DNA of 64,000 bases from Sinorhizobium sp. A49 (GCF_002002725.1 NZ_MUNW01000062.1:248001-312000); one strand, 5' to 3'. Positions 27,498-37,195 are shown, numbered from the stretch's first letter. Notes: generated by a model not told the origin, from the letters alone. Made by a program: numbers and translations.

Positions 27498-29231
27498 TTA
27501 GTTGGACTTCAGCGCCGGACGCAACAAGGAGATGATTTCATCGTTACCTTCGTCGCGCGCCAGATCACGGATCGAGCGCGTGCCGGTACCATCGCGCAAG
27601 TTGGCATTCGCGCCTTTTTCGAGCAACAGCTTCACCACCGAGGGTCTGTTGTTGACGACGGCAATGGCAAGCGGCGTCATCCAGTCGCTTTGCGGGTTTG
27701 GCCTCCCACGTCCGCGGAATTGGCCGAAGGGCATGTCGAGCAGTTCCGGCTTTTCATCGACGATCTCCATCACCCGCTCACCCTTGCCGAAGGCAGCGGC
27801 AGCAAACAGGTCGAGCGACTGACTTTCGAGGAAACGAACCATGTCGCCCTTGCCGTTATACTCGGCCCAGCCGATCGGCGGCGCGTGGTGGTACGGGTCA
27901 CGCGCCATTGCGTTGGCTCCGTGTTCAAGCAACAACTTTGCCATCTCGATATGCCCATGCAAGGCCGCCTCGTGCAACGGCGTGCGCGACGTCATGCGGT
28001 TGACGTCGAAACCGAGAGACAGCATCAGCGCCGCCTGGACCTCATGGTTTTCACTCGCAGCCTCGTGCAGGATCGCTGGATGCGCGGCCTGCGTGCGTGA
28101 AACGAGCGTTCCATCCCCGGCGACCAGCGCCTTGGCGGCCGTCACATCTCCCTCGGCAATCGCCCTCGCCAGGCGATCGACATCAGTGAGTTCCGCAACC
28201 GTGGCGCCGTGAGCGACCAGATATTCGGCAAGGGACGCATGCCCGCCAAGCACCGCCCATTGGTAGGGTGTGCGTCCCTTCACGGTTCGGTTGACGTCCG
28301 CTCCGTGCTCGACCAGCAACCGCACGCGCTCGGCCATTCGTTTTTCCAGCGCCCAGGCAAGCTGATAGTCGAAAACCGTCTGACTGTTTTCGATCAGATC
28401 TCCATCCTCGCGCACCAGCCAATTGTTCCTGTCCTTGGCGCTCAACCCGTGGCGCAGCAACAGCTCAAGGCAGGTATTGTCGGGCTCGAACATGCGGTTG
28501 TAGAGCGCCTGACTGTCGTTGGCCCTGGCGCCGGCCTTGAGCAGCAATTCGGCGAAGGCACTGCAATCGGGATGTTCCGGTTGCCGCTCCTTGCCCGCTT
28601 CGCCCTGGCCGAAGACGCCCGTCAGCGCGGTAAAGCGAAACTGCCCGTCATCCATCCAGAACGGATTGGCATCGGCACCGCGCGCGACAAGCCGCTCAGC
28701 CGCCGCCAGCGAAGACCTTCCGGGAACGCGAGCATAGGCTGCATACAGCAGAGGTTCCCAGTCATAGGGGCCACCACGCTTGCCGGCGAGATTCGGATCC
28801 TGATCGAGCCAGCGGTCGATGGCGTCGCCATCTCCAAGCGCGGCGGCAACGTGAATACTTTCACCCGCAATTTCAGGATGCTGTGCGAGCAGAGCTTTCG
28901 CTTGTGCATACCGCTCGGGATCGGCGGCTATGTCGCCGAAGTAGGACACGGTCGCAAGCGCCAGGAAACGGTTCGCAAGCTGTTCGGTCGCAGGTTTGCC
29001 CGACTGGGCGCGTTCGAGATGCGTTTTCAGCCGGGTCCAGCTGGAAAAGCCGAACTCCCGGGCGATGACCAGTTGGGCATCTTGCAAGCCGATCGCGGCC
29101 GGTTCGTTGAAATAGGGCAGCGTTCGCTGGCGTGCAGCGGCATCGCCGGCCTTCAGGGCTTTGTGAAAAGCCTTGGCCTGCTTGCGGATGCATTCGAGGG
29201 TAGCATTCGCGGGAAGATCGCGCGTGATCAT
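27498..29231 (-). CDS. ankyrin-repeat protein, 577 aa
   Basis: A soluble 577-residue protein made mainly of ankyrin repeats. The N-terminal 95 residues form a helical cap (CIRKQAKAFHKALKAGDAAARQRTLPYF...LVIAREFGFSSWTRLKTHLERA), a pattern that recurs in a bacterial ankyrin family. Clear repeats follow, for example GRTPYQWAVLGGHASLAEYLVAHGATV, SRTPLHEAALHGHIEMAKLLLEHGANAMARD and MTPLAIAVVNNRPSVVKLLLEKGANANLRD. No signal peptide or export motif is visible. Ankyrin proteins mediate protein binding; the partner here is unknown. The ATG at 29231 has AAAGGAGG upstream, better than a longer frame to 29297. Confidence 0.85.
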   Translation of the reverse strand: MITRDLPANATLECIRKQAKAFHKALKAGDAAARQRTLPYFNEPAAIGLQDAQLVIAREFGFSSWTRLKTHLERAQSGKPATEQLANRFLALATVSYFGDIAADPERYAQAKALLAQHPEIAGESIHVAAALGDGDAIDRWLDQDPNLAGKRGGPYDWEPLLYAAYARVPGRSSLAAAERLVARGADANPFWMDDGQFRFTALTGVFGQGEAGKERQPEHPDCSAFAELLLKAGARANDSQALYNRMFEPDNTCLELLLRHGLSAKDRNNWLVREDGDLIENSQTVFDYQLAWALEKRMAERVRLLVEHGADVNRTVKGRTPYQWAVLGGHASLAEYLVAHGATVAELTDVDRLARAIAEGDVTAAKALVAGDGTLVSRTQAAHPAILHEAASENHEVQAALMLSLGFDVNRMTSRTPLHEAALHGHIEMAKLLLEHGANAMARDPYHHAPPIGWAEYNGKGDMVRFLESQSLDLFAAAAFGKGERVMEIVDEKPELLDMPFGQFRGRGRPNPQSDWMTPLAIAVVNNRPSVVKLLLEKGANANLRDGTGTRSIRDLARDEGNDEIISLLRPALKSN

Positions 29232-29396
29232 GAAAGACCTCCTTTCATTCACGTCCGGTATCCGCGCCCACAGACTGAAAAGAGGTGTGGCAACCAAGTT
29301 CAGTGAAACAGGTGGGACTGGCCCTTCCCGCGGATCGGGTGCGCCCTGCGAACGACGAGATCGCTAGCACGCAGCGCGTATTCTTGTCCAGTCTTC

Positions 29397-30224
29397 TCAG
29401 CTTTCCGGCTCATAGCGAACGAAGGCGAAGCGATCTCCGCCCGGCGACCAGTTCGGAACGTTCATCGTGCCCTGTCCACCGAAGAGTTCGAACAGGTCGC
29501 GTGCATTGCCGCCATCCATATCCATCAGCCGAAGCCGTACGTTCAAGTCTCGCGGATGATCGAAGACAGCGCCGTCGTAGGAGAGAACCAACAGATGTCT
29601 TCCATCAGGCGACGGATGCGGGAACCAGTCGCCATAAGGGCTGTCGCTGATTCGCTCGATGTCGGTGCCATCAGGCCGAACGCGCCAGATCTGCATGCGC
29701 CCGGTGCGGCTGGAATTGAAATAGATCCACGCTCCATCGGGCGACCAGTCTGGGCCGTCGTTGCGGCCCTCGCCCTGTGTCAGCCGCAGTTCCACGCCGC
29801 CTTCGACCGATATGGTATAGATATCGAACACCTGGTCGCGAATGCCGCAATAGGTGAGCGACCGGCCGTCGGGCGACCAGCCATGCCAGTAGGACGGAAG
29901 GTTCGGCGTCACCAGGCGCGGACTGCCGCCCGAAGCCGGCAGCAGATAGATCGCCGACTTGCCGAACTCCGTCTTGTCGCTGATCGCGATGGTGCTGCCG
30001 TCAGGCGAAATGCCATGGTCGTTGTTGCAGAGATGGGCGAATCCGGTGTCGATCTCGACCGGCTCCGTGCCATCAAGCGCCAGCCGATAGAGCCGGCCGT
30101 CGCCGTTGATGATCAGAGACCGTGCGTCCGGCGACCAGTTCGGCGCTTCGACCAGCCTGTCGGTCTGCCAGACCACACGCGTCTGGCCGGTCAGGATGTC
30201 ATAGGTCTCGACCGAACTGCGCAT
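29397..30224 (-). CDS. TolB-like beta-propeller (PD40) protein
   Basis: A 275-residue protein of six or so repeated blades with the PD40 signature WSPDGxxL: APNWSPDARSLIINGDG, HGISPDGSTIAISD, HGWSPDGRSLTYCG, PDWSPDGAWIYFNSS, PHPSPDGRHLLVLSYD, PNWSPGGDRFAFVRY. It has no signal peptide, unlike TolB proper, and so is probably cytoplasmic. Its ATG lies two bases after the nadE stop, which makes translational coupling likely. Its role is unknown; a transcript shared with NAD synthesis does not by itself reveal one. Confidence 0.82.
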   Translation of the reverse strand: MRSSVETYDILTGQTRVVWQTDRLVEAPNWSPDARSLIINGDGRLYRLALDGTEPVEIDTGFAHLCNNDHGISPDGSTIAISDKTEFGKSAIYLLPASGGSPRLVTPNLPSYWHGWSPDGRSLTYCGIRDQVFDIYTISVEGGVELRLTQGEGRNDGPDWSPDGAWIYFNSSRTGRMQIWRVRPDGTDIERISDSPYGDWFPHPSPDGRHLLVLSYDGAVFDHPRDLNVRLRLMDMDGGNARDLFELFGGQGTMNVPNWSPGGDRFAFVRYEPES

Positions 30225-30226
30225 CG

Positions 30227-31909
30227 TTAACCCCGGTCGCGGAACCGGTTTGTGATCGGATAGCGCCGGTCACGGCCAAAATTCTTCTTGGTGATCTTGA
30301 CGCCGGGCGCCGACTGCCGCCGCTTGTACTCGGCGATATAGAGCAGATGCTCTATGCGGTGCACCGTCGCCTCGTCATGGCCGCGCACCACGATCTCCTC
30401 CGTGCTCATCTCCTTTTCCACCAGGCATTCGAGAATGTCGTCGAGCACCGGATAGGGCGGCAGCGAATCCTGGTCCGTCTGGTTGGGACGAAGCTCGGCC
30501 GAGGGCGCCTTGTCGATGATGTTTTGCGGGATGACCACGCCGGAGGGCCCGAGTGCGCCGGGCGGCACCGTGGTGTTGCGCCAGCGCGAGATGCCGTAGA
30601 CCTGCATCTTGTACAAATCTTTGATCGGATTGAAGCCGCCATTCATATCGCCGTAGAGCGTGGCATAACCGACCGACATTTCCGACTTGTTGCCGGTTGT
30701 GACCACCATCGAGCCGAACTTGTTGGAGACGGCCATCAGAATGGTGCCGCGTGTTCGGCTCTGCAGGTTCTCCTCGGTAATGCCCGATTCCGTGCCTTCG
30801 AACATATCGGCGAGCGCGCCGAGGAAGCCCTGCACCGGCTCCTCGATCGGCACGATATCGTAGCGGCAGCCGAGCGCTTCGGCGCAATCCTTGGCGTCCT
30901 TGAGCGAATCCTTCGAGGTATAGCGGTAAGGCAGCATGATCGTGCGCACCCGCTCCTCGCCGAGCGCGTCGACGGCAAGGGCCGCACAGATCGCCGAGTC
31001 GATGCCGCCCGACAGGCCGAGAACGACATTCTTGAAGCCGTTCTTGTTCACATAATCGCGGAAGCCGAGCATGCAGGCGCGATAGTCCGCCTCCTCCTGC
31101 TCCGGCAGGCGCGACTGCAGGCCGCCGGCACAATGCCAGCCATCATCGCCCTTCTTCCATTCGACGATCGACAGCGCTTCCTCGAACTGGCTCATCTGGA
31201 AGGCCAGCGACTTGTCCGTGTTGAAGGCGAAGCTCGCGCCGTCGAACACCAGTTCATCCTGCCCGCCGAGCTGGTTGGCGTAGATCATTGGCAGACCGGT
31301 CTCGATCACCTGTTTCAGCACCACCTGGTGGCGAACGTCCACCTTGTCGCGATAGTAGGGCGAGCCGTTCGGTGACAGCAGGATTTCAGCACCGCTTTCG
31401 GCCAGCGTCTCGCACACGCCGAGATCCCCCCAGATGTCCTCGCAGATCGGAATGCCGATGCGGATGCCGCGAAAGTTGACCGGCCCAGGCATTTCGCCCT
31501 GGTCGAACACCCGCTTTTCGTCGAACTCGCCATAGTTCGGCAGATCGACCTTGTCACGAACCGCAATGATCTTGCCGCCATCGAGAACGGCGACGGCATT
31601 GTGGCGCCCTGTTTTGGCGAGACGAGGGAAGCCGATAATGACGCCGGGGCCGCCATCGGCAGTTTCCTCAGCCAGCTTTTCCACCGCCTGCAGGCAGGCT
31701 TTGAGGAAGGCGGGCTTGAGCACCAGATCCTCCGGCGGATAGCCAGAAATGAAAAGCTCTGTGAGCAGCAGAAGATCAGCGCCCTGGCGCGCCGCATCGG
31801 CGCGGGCTTCTCGCGCTTTCGCCAGGTTCCCGGCGATATCGCCGACTGTCGGATTGAGCTGGGCGACGGCGATGCGAAGCAGGGTGGGGGCGTCTTTATG
31901 AGCGGTCAT
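30227..31909 (-). CDS. nadE: glutamine-dependent NAD+ synthase
   Basis: A 560-residue two-domain enzyme that amidates nicotinic acid adenine dinucleotide to NAD+. The N-terminal nitrilase-type glutaminase has Glu in LTELFISGYPPEDL, Lys in VRDKVDLPNYGEFDE, and Cys in RIGIPICEDIWGD. The C-terminal synthetase has the pyrophosphatase P-loop LGLSGGIDSAICAAL and downstream ATP/NaAD contacts (VVTTGNKSEMSVGYATLYGDMNGGFNPIKDLYK). The length suits the bacterial glutamine-dependent form. It is first in an operon with the TolB-like gene and divergent from the LTA-synthase-like gene. Confidence 0.95.
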   Translation of the reverse strand: MTAHKDAPTLLRIAVAQLNPTVGDIAGNLAKAREARADAARQGADLLLLTELFISGYPPEDLVLKPAFLKACLQAVEKLAEETADGGPGVIIGFPRLAKTGRHNAVAVLDGGKIIAVRDKVDLPNYGEFDEKRVFDQGEMPGPVNFRGIRIGIPICEDIWGDLGVCETLAESGAEILLSPNGSPYYRDKVDVRHQVVLKQVIETGLPMIYANQLGGQDELVFDGASFAFNTDKSLAFQMSQFEEALSIVEWKKGDDGWHCAGGLQSRLPEQEEADYRACMLGFRDYVNKNGFKNVVLGLSGGIDSAICAALAVDALGEERVRTIMLPYRYTSKDSLKDAKDCAEALGCRYDIVPIEEPVQGFLGALADMFEGTESGITEENLQSRTRGTILMAVSNKFGSMVVTTGNKSEMSVGYATLYGDMNGGFNPIKDLYKMQVYGISRWRNTTVPPGALGPSGVVIPQNIIDKAPSAELRPNQTDQDSLPPYPVLDDILECLVEKEMSTEEIVVRGHDEATVHRIEHLLYIAEYKRRQSAPGVKITKKNFGRDRRYPITNRFRDRG

Positions 31910-32127
31910 GAGCGGGCCTGTCGGTCTGTTCTCGAACGAATGCGTCTGACTTTCGCCCCGATCTTTAGCGCAATCCGCACCAAAATACCCACAGCCAATC
32001 GCGGCGAAGCGAAAAATTCCAAAAAATTCTGCTATTCCGGCTTGTTATCGGCGCGGGTTCGCACGCCCTCACGTCACGAAAACCTGTTTCCAAACACCCT
32101 GAACAAGCCATTCATCCCCTGTTCAAA

Positions 32128-32145
32128 ATGACGGTCGTATGACAG
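32128..32145 (-). promoter_or_regulatory. PHO-box-like direct repeat
   Basis: On the minus strand CTGTCAT, then ACGA, then CCGTCAT. This matches the PhoB half-site CTGTCAT in 13 of 14 bases with the canonical 4-base spacer. It is 15 bases before the ATG at 32161 of the LTA-synthase-like gene but oriented toward nadE. The orientation and position make activation of the LTA gene doubtful; repression or a chance match are alternatives. Confidence 0.4.
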
Positions 32146-32160
32146 TTACACGACACATTG

Positions 32161-34101
32161 ATGAAATTGGAGAAGATGTTGGCTAGTATCGATTCAGCCG
32201 TAGCGAGGAGATCACGAGTCTACGCCGATAGACCCGGATTCGCCGCGCGGCACGCCAAGACGCTGACCTCCGCACGCAGTGCATTGTTCTCGCTGTCGAT
32301 TGCGGCGGCGCTCGTTTTTGCAGTCGAGTTGATCGTGCGCCAGTCCATGGCCGACACGGTTGCCTATTTCCTCGATCCGACGCGCCCCGCCTGGACCACC
32401 ATCGGCACATTCTTCCTTATTCTGCTCGCCATCGATGGCGTTTTCGGCCGTGAGCACAAGTCCGCCGTGGTGCTCGCACCGCTGGCGATCATACCGGCCA
32501 TCATCTGCCAGCAGAAGCAGGTCTTCCTCTCCGACCCGCTCTACCCGACCGATTTCCTCTTTGGTCGCCAGATTCTCGAACTGATGCCGGTCCTGGTCAA
32601 GGACCGCCCCTGGACCGCCGTCGGCATCGTGGTCGGGCTTGTTGCTGCCGTTGCCGCCATCGGCCTGTTGCTGCGCTACGCCTGGCGCAATTTCCCCAAG
32701 CTGACGCGCCGCGAGCGCATCGCCCGTGCGGCCTTCGCGCTGCCACTGCTCTTCGCCTTCTGGAACATCATGGACTACAACCAGTTCTCCTGGATCCGTG
32801 ATCGCCTGAAGGTCATCCCGATCATGTGGGATCAGACCGAAAACTATCGCCACAACGGCTTTGCGCTCGCCTTTGCCATCAACCTGCCGATGGCCAATGT
32901 CAGCGCGCCTGCCGGCTACATGGCCGATGCGATAGATCGCATCCCGGTCAAGCCGCTGCCGGCCGGCACCTCGCACCGCAGCAAGCCCGACGTCATCGTG
33001 CTGATGAGCGAATCCTTCTGGGATCCGACCCGGTTGCCGAACGTCAAGCTGTCGCCCGACCCGATGCCGACGATCCGCGAGATGCAATCCGGCAACGTGT
33101 TCTCGCCCGAGTTCGGCGGCATGACGGCGAATGTCGAGTTCGAAGCGCTGACCGGCTTTTCCAACGCCTTCCTGCCCTATGGCAGCATCCCGTACCAGCA
33201 GTACATCCGCAATCCGATCCCGTCACTTGCCACCTTCTTCCGTGGCGAGGGTTACGTTTCGCGGGCGATCCATCCGTTCCAGAGCTGGTTCTGGAACCGC
33301 ACGGCGGTCTACAAGGCCTTCGGTTTCGACACCTTCAAGTCGGAGGAAAACATGCCGCCGATGCAGAAGCGCGGCATCTTCGCCTCGGACGAATCCCTGA
33401 CCAACGAGATCATCCGCCAGGCCGATGCCATGGACGACCCGTTCTTCTTCTTCGCCGTCACCTTGCAGGGCCATGGCCCCTATGAAGCCAACCGCTACGC
33501 CAAGAACACCATCAAGGTTGAAGGCAACCTGCCCGAAAGCGACCGCCAGGTGCTGGCGACATATGCTCAGGGCATCAAGGAAGCCGACGCGAGCCTGAAG
33601 AAGCTGATGGACTGGGCGAAGGAACGCGACCGGGAGACCATCATAGTGCTCTTCGGCGACCATCTGCCGCCGCTGAACACCGTCTATACCAACACCGGTT
33701 TCATGAAAGGCGTGACGGCCGAGCGCAAAGGTCCGAAGGACCAGATGAAAGCGCAGCATGAAACGCCGCTCGTCGTCTGGTCGAACAAGACAGGTCCGAA
33801 GAAGAATGTCGGCACGATCAGCCCGGCCTTCCTCTCCTACCAGATCCTGAAGCAGTCCGGTTACGAGCATCCCTACTACACCGGCTTCCTCGGCAAGGTG
33901 CACGATCAGTACCGCGTCGTCGACCGCTACATGCTGATCCGCAAGAACGGCAAGGACGTCGCCGAATGGTCCCGTCAGCCGAAGGTGCCGGCGCTGCTGC
34001 GCGACTATCGCTTCCTTCAACATGACATGATGTTCGGCAAGCGCTACTCGACGGACCGCTTCTTCAAGTCGCACGCGGATCTTTACGCCGCAGGTTTCTA
34101 G
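32161..34101 (+). CDS. LTA synthase-family sulfatase/phosphoglycerol transferase
   Basis: A 646-residue inner-membrane protein with five hydrophobic helices in the first about 205 residues (for example LFSLSIAAALVFAVELIV and WTAVGIVVGLVAAVAAIGLLL) and a periplasmic sulfatase-fold domain. The domain has DVIVLMSESFWDPT (metal and position of the nucleophile region), FGGMTANVEFEALTGF, and VLFGDHLPPL near the end. Gram-negative members transfer phosphoglycerol or phosphoethanolamine to envelope glycans, such as cyclic glucans in rhizobia. The acceptor here is unknown. The ATG at 32176, after GGAG, is an alternative start. A terminator follows. Confidence 0.82.
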   Translation: MKLEKMLASIDSAVARRSRVYADRPGFAARHAKTLTSARSALFSLSIAAALVFAVELIVRQSMADTVAYFLDPTRPAWTTIGTFFLILLAIDGVFGREHKSAVVLAPLAIIPAIICQQKQVFLSDPLYPTDFLFGRQILELMPVLVKDRPWTAVGIVVGLVAAVAAIGLLLRYAWRNFPKLTRRERIARAAFALPLLFAFWNIMDYNQFSWIRDRLKVIPIMWDQTENYRHNGFALAFAINLPMANVSAPAGYMADAIDRIPVKPLPAGTSHRSKPDVIVLMSESFWDPTRLPNVKLSPDPMPTIREMQSGNVFSPEFGGMTANVEFEALTGFSNAFLPYGSIPYQQYIRNPIPSLATFFRGEGYVSRAIHPFQSWFWNRTAVYKAFGFDTFKSEENMPPMQKRGIFASDESLTNEIIRQADAMDDPFFFFAVTLQGHGPYEANRYAKNTIKVEGNLPESDRQVLATYAQGIKEADASLKKLMDWAKERDRETIIVLFGDHLPPLNTVYTNTGFMKGVTAERKGPKDQMKAQHETPLVVWSNKTGPKKNVGTISPAFLSYQILKQSGYEHPYYTGFLGKVHDQYRVVDRYMLIRKNGKDVAEWSRQPKVPALLRDYRFLQHDMMFGKRYSTDRFFKSHADLYAAGF

Positions 34102-34183
34102 TTCGTATCGCCAGAAGGCGCGCCGCGTAAAACACCGCTCTTGTGCAGCGCAGGATGCCTGAGAGCCTGACATGACAACGCAG

Positions 34184-34212
34184 AGCCGGACGGGTGACCG
34201 TCCGGTTCTTTT
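34184..34212 (+). terminator. intrinsic terminator of LTA-synthase-like gene
   Basis: CCGGACGG and CCGTCCGG form a perfect 8-base stem with loop GTGA, extended by a G-U and an A-T pair, followed by CTTTTC. It lies about 80 bases after the stop codon. Confidence 0.75.
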
Positions 34213-34287
34213 CACGTGAGGTCTCCCGTTGATTTCCTCGCCGAAGTGGTGCGCTAGATATCGTCCGATCCATTTCCGGAGGTAACC

Positions 34288-34836
34288 ATGCCGCACTTCA
34301 ACGACCTATCTCAGCACTTGTTCGGCAAGCCGCTTGCCGAACTCGGCGAGATCGAGCGTCGCATCCTTACCCGCGCAAAGGAACGGCGCACAGTTGCGAC
34401 GGACACCAACGCCGAGTTCAGCGCCGAGCTTTCCGTCGGAGATCGGCTTGCCGACTCCATCGCCAGGGTTGGCGGCTCATGGACTTTCATTCTCAGCTTT
34501 TGCGGCTTTCTCGTCGTCTGGGTGATCGTCAACACCGTCTTGCTCATGACCGGGGCGTTCGACCCCTACCCCTTCATCTTCCTGAACCTGCTGCTCTCGA
34601 TGCTGGCGGCATTGCAGGCGCCGGTCATCATGATGTCTCAGAACCGGCAGGCCGAGCGCGACCGCTTCGCCGCGGCAAAGGACTACGAGGTCAATCTGAA
34701 ATCGGAAGTCGAGTTGATCTCCCTGCATCACAAGGTGGATGACGTGCTGCTGCGCGAAATTGCCGAGTTGCGGGCCGACCTCGCCACTCTCAATCGCCAG
34801 CTTGCCCAATATCGGCACATACCCGACACCGACTAG
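34288..34836 (+). CDS. DUF1003 membrane protein
   Basis: A 182-residue inner-membrane protein of the DUF1003 family. It has a soluble N-terminus with RILTRAKERR, two adjacent membrane helices at about 65-85 and 95-118 (SWTFILSFCGFLVVWVIVNTVLLM and PYPFIFLNLLLSMLAALQAPVIMMSQNRQAERDR, the latter the family hallmark), and a C-terminal helical cytoplasmic tail (YEVNLKSEVELISLHHKVDDVLLREIAELRADLATLNRQL) likely to form a coiled coil. Its function is not established. GGAGG precedes the ATG. It is monocistronic between terminators and the tad genes. Confidence 0.88.
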   Translation: MPHFNDLSQHLFGKPLAELGEIERRILTRAKERRTVATDTNAEFSAELSVGDRLADSIARVGGSWTFILSFCGFLVVWVIVNTVLLMTGAFDPYPFIFLNLLLSMLAALQAPVIMMSQNRQAERDRFAAAKDYEVNLKSEVELISLHHKVDDVLLREIAELRADLATLNRQLAQYRHIPDTD

Positions 34837-35031
34837 CCGGGCTGGGCGCGGCTAAAACCAAGCAGAATCTACGCAATCACTAATTCAATCACAAATGTGC
34901 ATTCCGCACCAATAGGCTATTTCTAGCCATTGAAACAACCTATTCGCGTATCAGAAAATTAACACTTGAAGCGCAGCCTGAAGGTGCAGGGACAGAGAAA
35001 AAGCAGTCACGGTTCGGTCGGAGTTGCTGAA

Positions 35032-35454
35032 ATGTCCAGAATAACGCGCCTGTTTGGCAGCCGCGATGGCGCTGCCGCAATTGAATTTGCAATCGTCGCC
35101 CCCCTCTTCTTTCTATGCGTGCTGACGTTGATCGCTTACGGCATCTACCTCAGCGCCGCCCATTCCATTCAGCAGATCGCAGCCGACGCCGCCCGCACCG
35201 CCATTGCAGGGCTTTCGGAAGGCGAGCGGGAACGTCTGGCCACCGACTACATCCAGCGCACCACGATGGATCAATCCTTCATCAAGCCGTCCCGCATGAC
35301 CGTGACAGTCAAGGCCGACGCGAGCAACGCCAACCAGTTCACGGTGAGGATCAAGTACGACGCCAGCGATCTGCCCATCTACAACATGTTCACCTTCGCG
35401 ATGCCAAGCGAGCAGATCGAGCGCTTCGCCACCATCCGCTTGGGAGGCATCTGA
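35032..35454 (+). CDS. TadE-like pilus assembly protein
   Basis: A 140-residue pseudopilin-like protein with the TadE signature near the N-terminus: FGSRDGAAAIEFAIVAPLFFLCVLTLIAYGIYLSAAHSIQQIAADAARTAIAGLS, where the Glu of AAIEFA is the residue typical of TadE/Flp-like pseudopilins cleaved by prepilin peptidase. The rest is a small periplasmic domain. It lies one base before tadG. No tadA/B/C/Z or Flp pilin gene is in the window, so this pair is an orphan here; it may work with a system elsewhere. ATG 35032 has GGAG eight bases upstream; a TTG extension to 34966 is weaker. Confidence 0.88.
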   Translation: MSRITRLFGSRDGAAAIEFAIVAPLFFLCVLTLIAYGIYLSAAHSIQQIAADAARTAIAGLSEGERERLATDYIQRTTMDQSFIKPSRMTVTVKADASNANQFTVRIKYDASDLPIYNMFTFAMPSEQIERFATIRLGGI

Positions 35455-35455
35455 A

Positions 35456-37195
35456 ATGGTTCTGAAAACAACGGCATTGCGAGCGCTCGCCCAATCCAGG
35501 CATGGCAACATCGGCATGTCCGCCGCACTTGTCATGCCCCTCGTTATAGCGTCCATGGGGCTTGGCATCGACTACGGCTATCTCACCGTACAGAAGCGGG
35601 AGATGCAGCAAACGGTCGATCTCGCCGCCATCGCCGCCGCATCTAACGTCTCTTCCGCAGAGCAGGCCGTTCTCAAGTATTTTTCCAACAACAGCCTCAA
35701 TTTCGCGGTCGCGACACCCACCGGCCTGTTGACCGTCGATGGCAAGATTGTGCTACCGAGCGATGTCGGCACGGCAAAGATCGACGGTGTGGCAACGGTC
35801 ACGCGCGGGCGCTATGTCCCCGATCCGAACATCGCCGCCGGGCAGCGCTTCGTCAAGAACGCGGCCCCTTCGGATGCCGTCCAGGTGCACCTGCAAAAGA
35901 AGGGACAGATCTTCCTTGCCTCCGTCTTCAGCGAACCACCGGAACTCAATGCCGTCGGTACGGCCGCAAGCTCGAAGATTGCCGCATTCTCTGTCGGATC
36001 CCGCCTTGCCAGCCTGAACGATGGCCTCCTCAACGCCATACTCGGCCAGATGCTTGGCACCAATATCTCGCTGAAGGTGATGGACTACAACGCCCTGATC
36101 GACGCGGATATCGATGTCCAGCCGTTCCTGAAGATCATTGCGACCAAGCTCAGCCTCACGACCGCCTCCTATGAAGACGTGCTCGACGCCAAACTGACGA
36201 TGCCACAGCTGCTGTCCTCCATGCGGCTGTTCCAGGGGCTGTCCGGCACCGTCAACTCCGCACTCAAGAGCATCGAGCTGGCGACGGCCAACAACAAGAA
36301 GACCTTCACTCTGGCGCAGATACTCAATCTAGATCCCAAGAAAGACCTGAGGATCGATGCCGGTTCCGACTGGACGATGAAGGTCAGCGCCCTGCAGATT
36401 GTCTCCGCAGCGGCCGCCATTGCCAACGGCCAGAACCAGATCGCGCTGAATGCGGTCACCGGACTGCCGGGCATAGCGTCGGCAACCGTCAAGCTCGCGA
36501 TCGGCGAACCGCCGGTCGAGACGCCAAGCCATCGCCTCGGCACGCCAGGTGCTGCGGTCCGCACGGCACAGACCCGCCTTGCCGTCGAAGTGGGCATCGA
36601 CGGGCTGGCCGCCCTTGCCGGTATCCGCATACGTTTGCCGATCTACGTCGAGCTTGCCCACGCCGAAGCCAAACTCTCCGATATCCGCTGCTACGGCGGC
36701 AGGCCGGAGAATGCAGCAGTCGTCGTCGATGCGGTTCCGGGCGTCGCCGAAATCGCGATCGGCGACGTCAATCCGAAAGTGCTTTGGAGCTTTTCGTCCG
36801 ATGCCCGCGTCGAGCGCGCCCGCATCGTCGACGCGCTGGTGGTCAAGATCAACGCGATCGCTCACGTTGAGGCGCAAAACCTTCAGGCGTCCCGCCTCAC
36901 CTTCAGCCCTGCCGAAGTGGCCGCGCGTTCGATCAAGAGCGTATCGACCAGGGACATCCTGTCATCGACGACGAAAACCCTGCTCAACAATCTGGATCTG
37001 AACATCCAGGTCTTGTTCCTGACGCTTGGCAGCCCGACGGTCCTGCAGCAGGCGCTCGCCCAGACCCTGGGATCTGTCACAAAACCGGTGGACGATCTGC
37101 TCTACAATCTTTTGCTTCTGGTCGGGGTACGTGTGGGTGAAGCCGATGTTCGCGTCACCGGCGTCAAGTGCCAACCGCCAGTCCTCGTGCAGTAA
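35456..37195 (+). CDS. TadG-family pilus-related protein
   Basis: A 579-residue protein beginning with the Flp-pilus TadG N-terminal module (RHGNIGMSAALVMPLVIASMGLGIDYGYLTVQKREMQQTVDLAAIAAASN), a membrane segment followed by a helix that packs with TadE. No von Willebrand factor MIDAS motif (DxSxS) is apparent in the remainder; it consists of mixed domains with repeated VxxxRLxxLxxAxA-like stretches and a C-terminal region (NNLDLNIQVLFLTLGSPTVLQQALAQTLGSVTKPVDDLLYNLLLLVGVRVGEADV). It is probably surface- or periplasm-located and attached to the inner membrane. It follows tadE immediately. Confidence 0.85.
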   Translation: MVLKTTALRALAQSRHGNIGMSAALVMPLVIASMGLGIDYGYLTVQKREMQQTVDLAAIAAASNVSSAEQAVLKYFSNNSLNFAVATPTGLLTVDGKIVLPSDVGTAKIDGVATVTRGRYVPDPNIAAGQRFVKNAAPSDAVQVHLQKKGQIFLASVFSEPPELNAVGTAASSKIAAFSVGSRLASLNDGLLNAILGQMLGTNISLKVMDYNALIDADIDVQPFLKIIATKLSLTTASYEDVLDAKLTMPQLLSSMRLFQGLSGTVNSALKSIELATANNKKTFTLAQILNLDPKKDLRIDAGSDWTMKVSALQIVSAAAAIANGQNQIALNAVTGLPGIASATVKLAIGEPPVETPSHRLGTPGAAVRTAQTRLAVEVGIDGLAALAGIRIRLPIYVELAHAEAKLSDIRCYGGRPENAAVVVDAVPGVAEIAIGDVNPKVLWSFSSDARVERARIVDALVVKINAIAHVEAQNLQASRLTFSPAEVAARSIKSVSTRDILSSTTKTLLNNLDLNIQVLFLTLGSPTVLQQALAQTLGSVTKPVDDLLYNLLLLVGVRVGEADVRVTGVKCQPPVLVQ

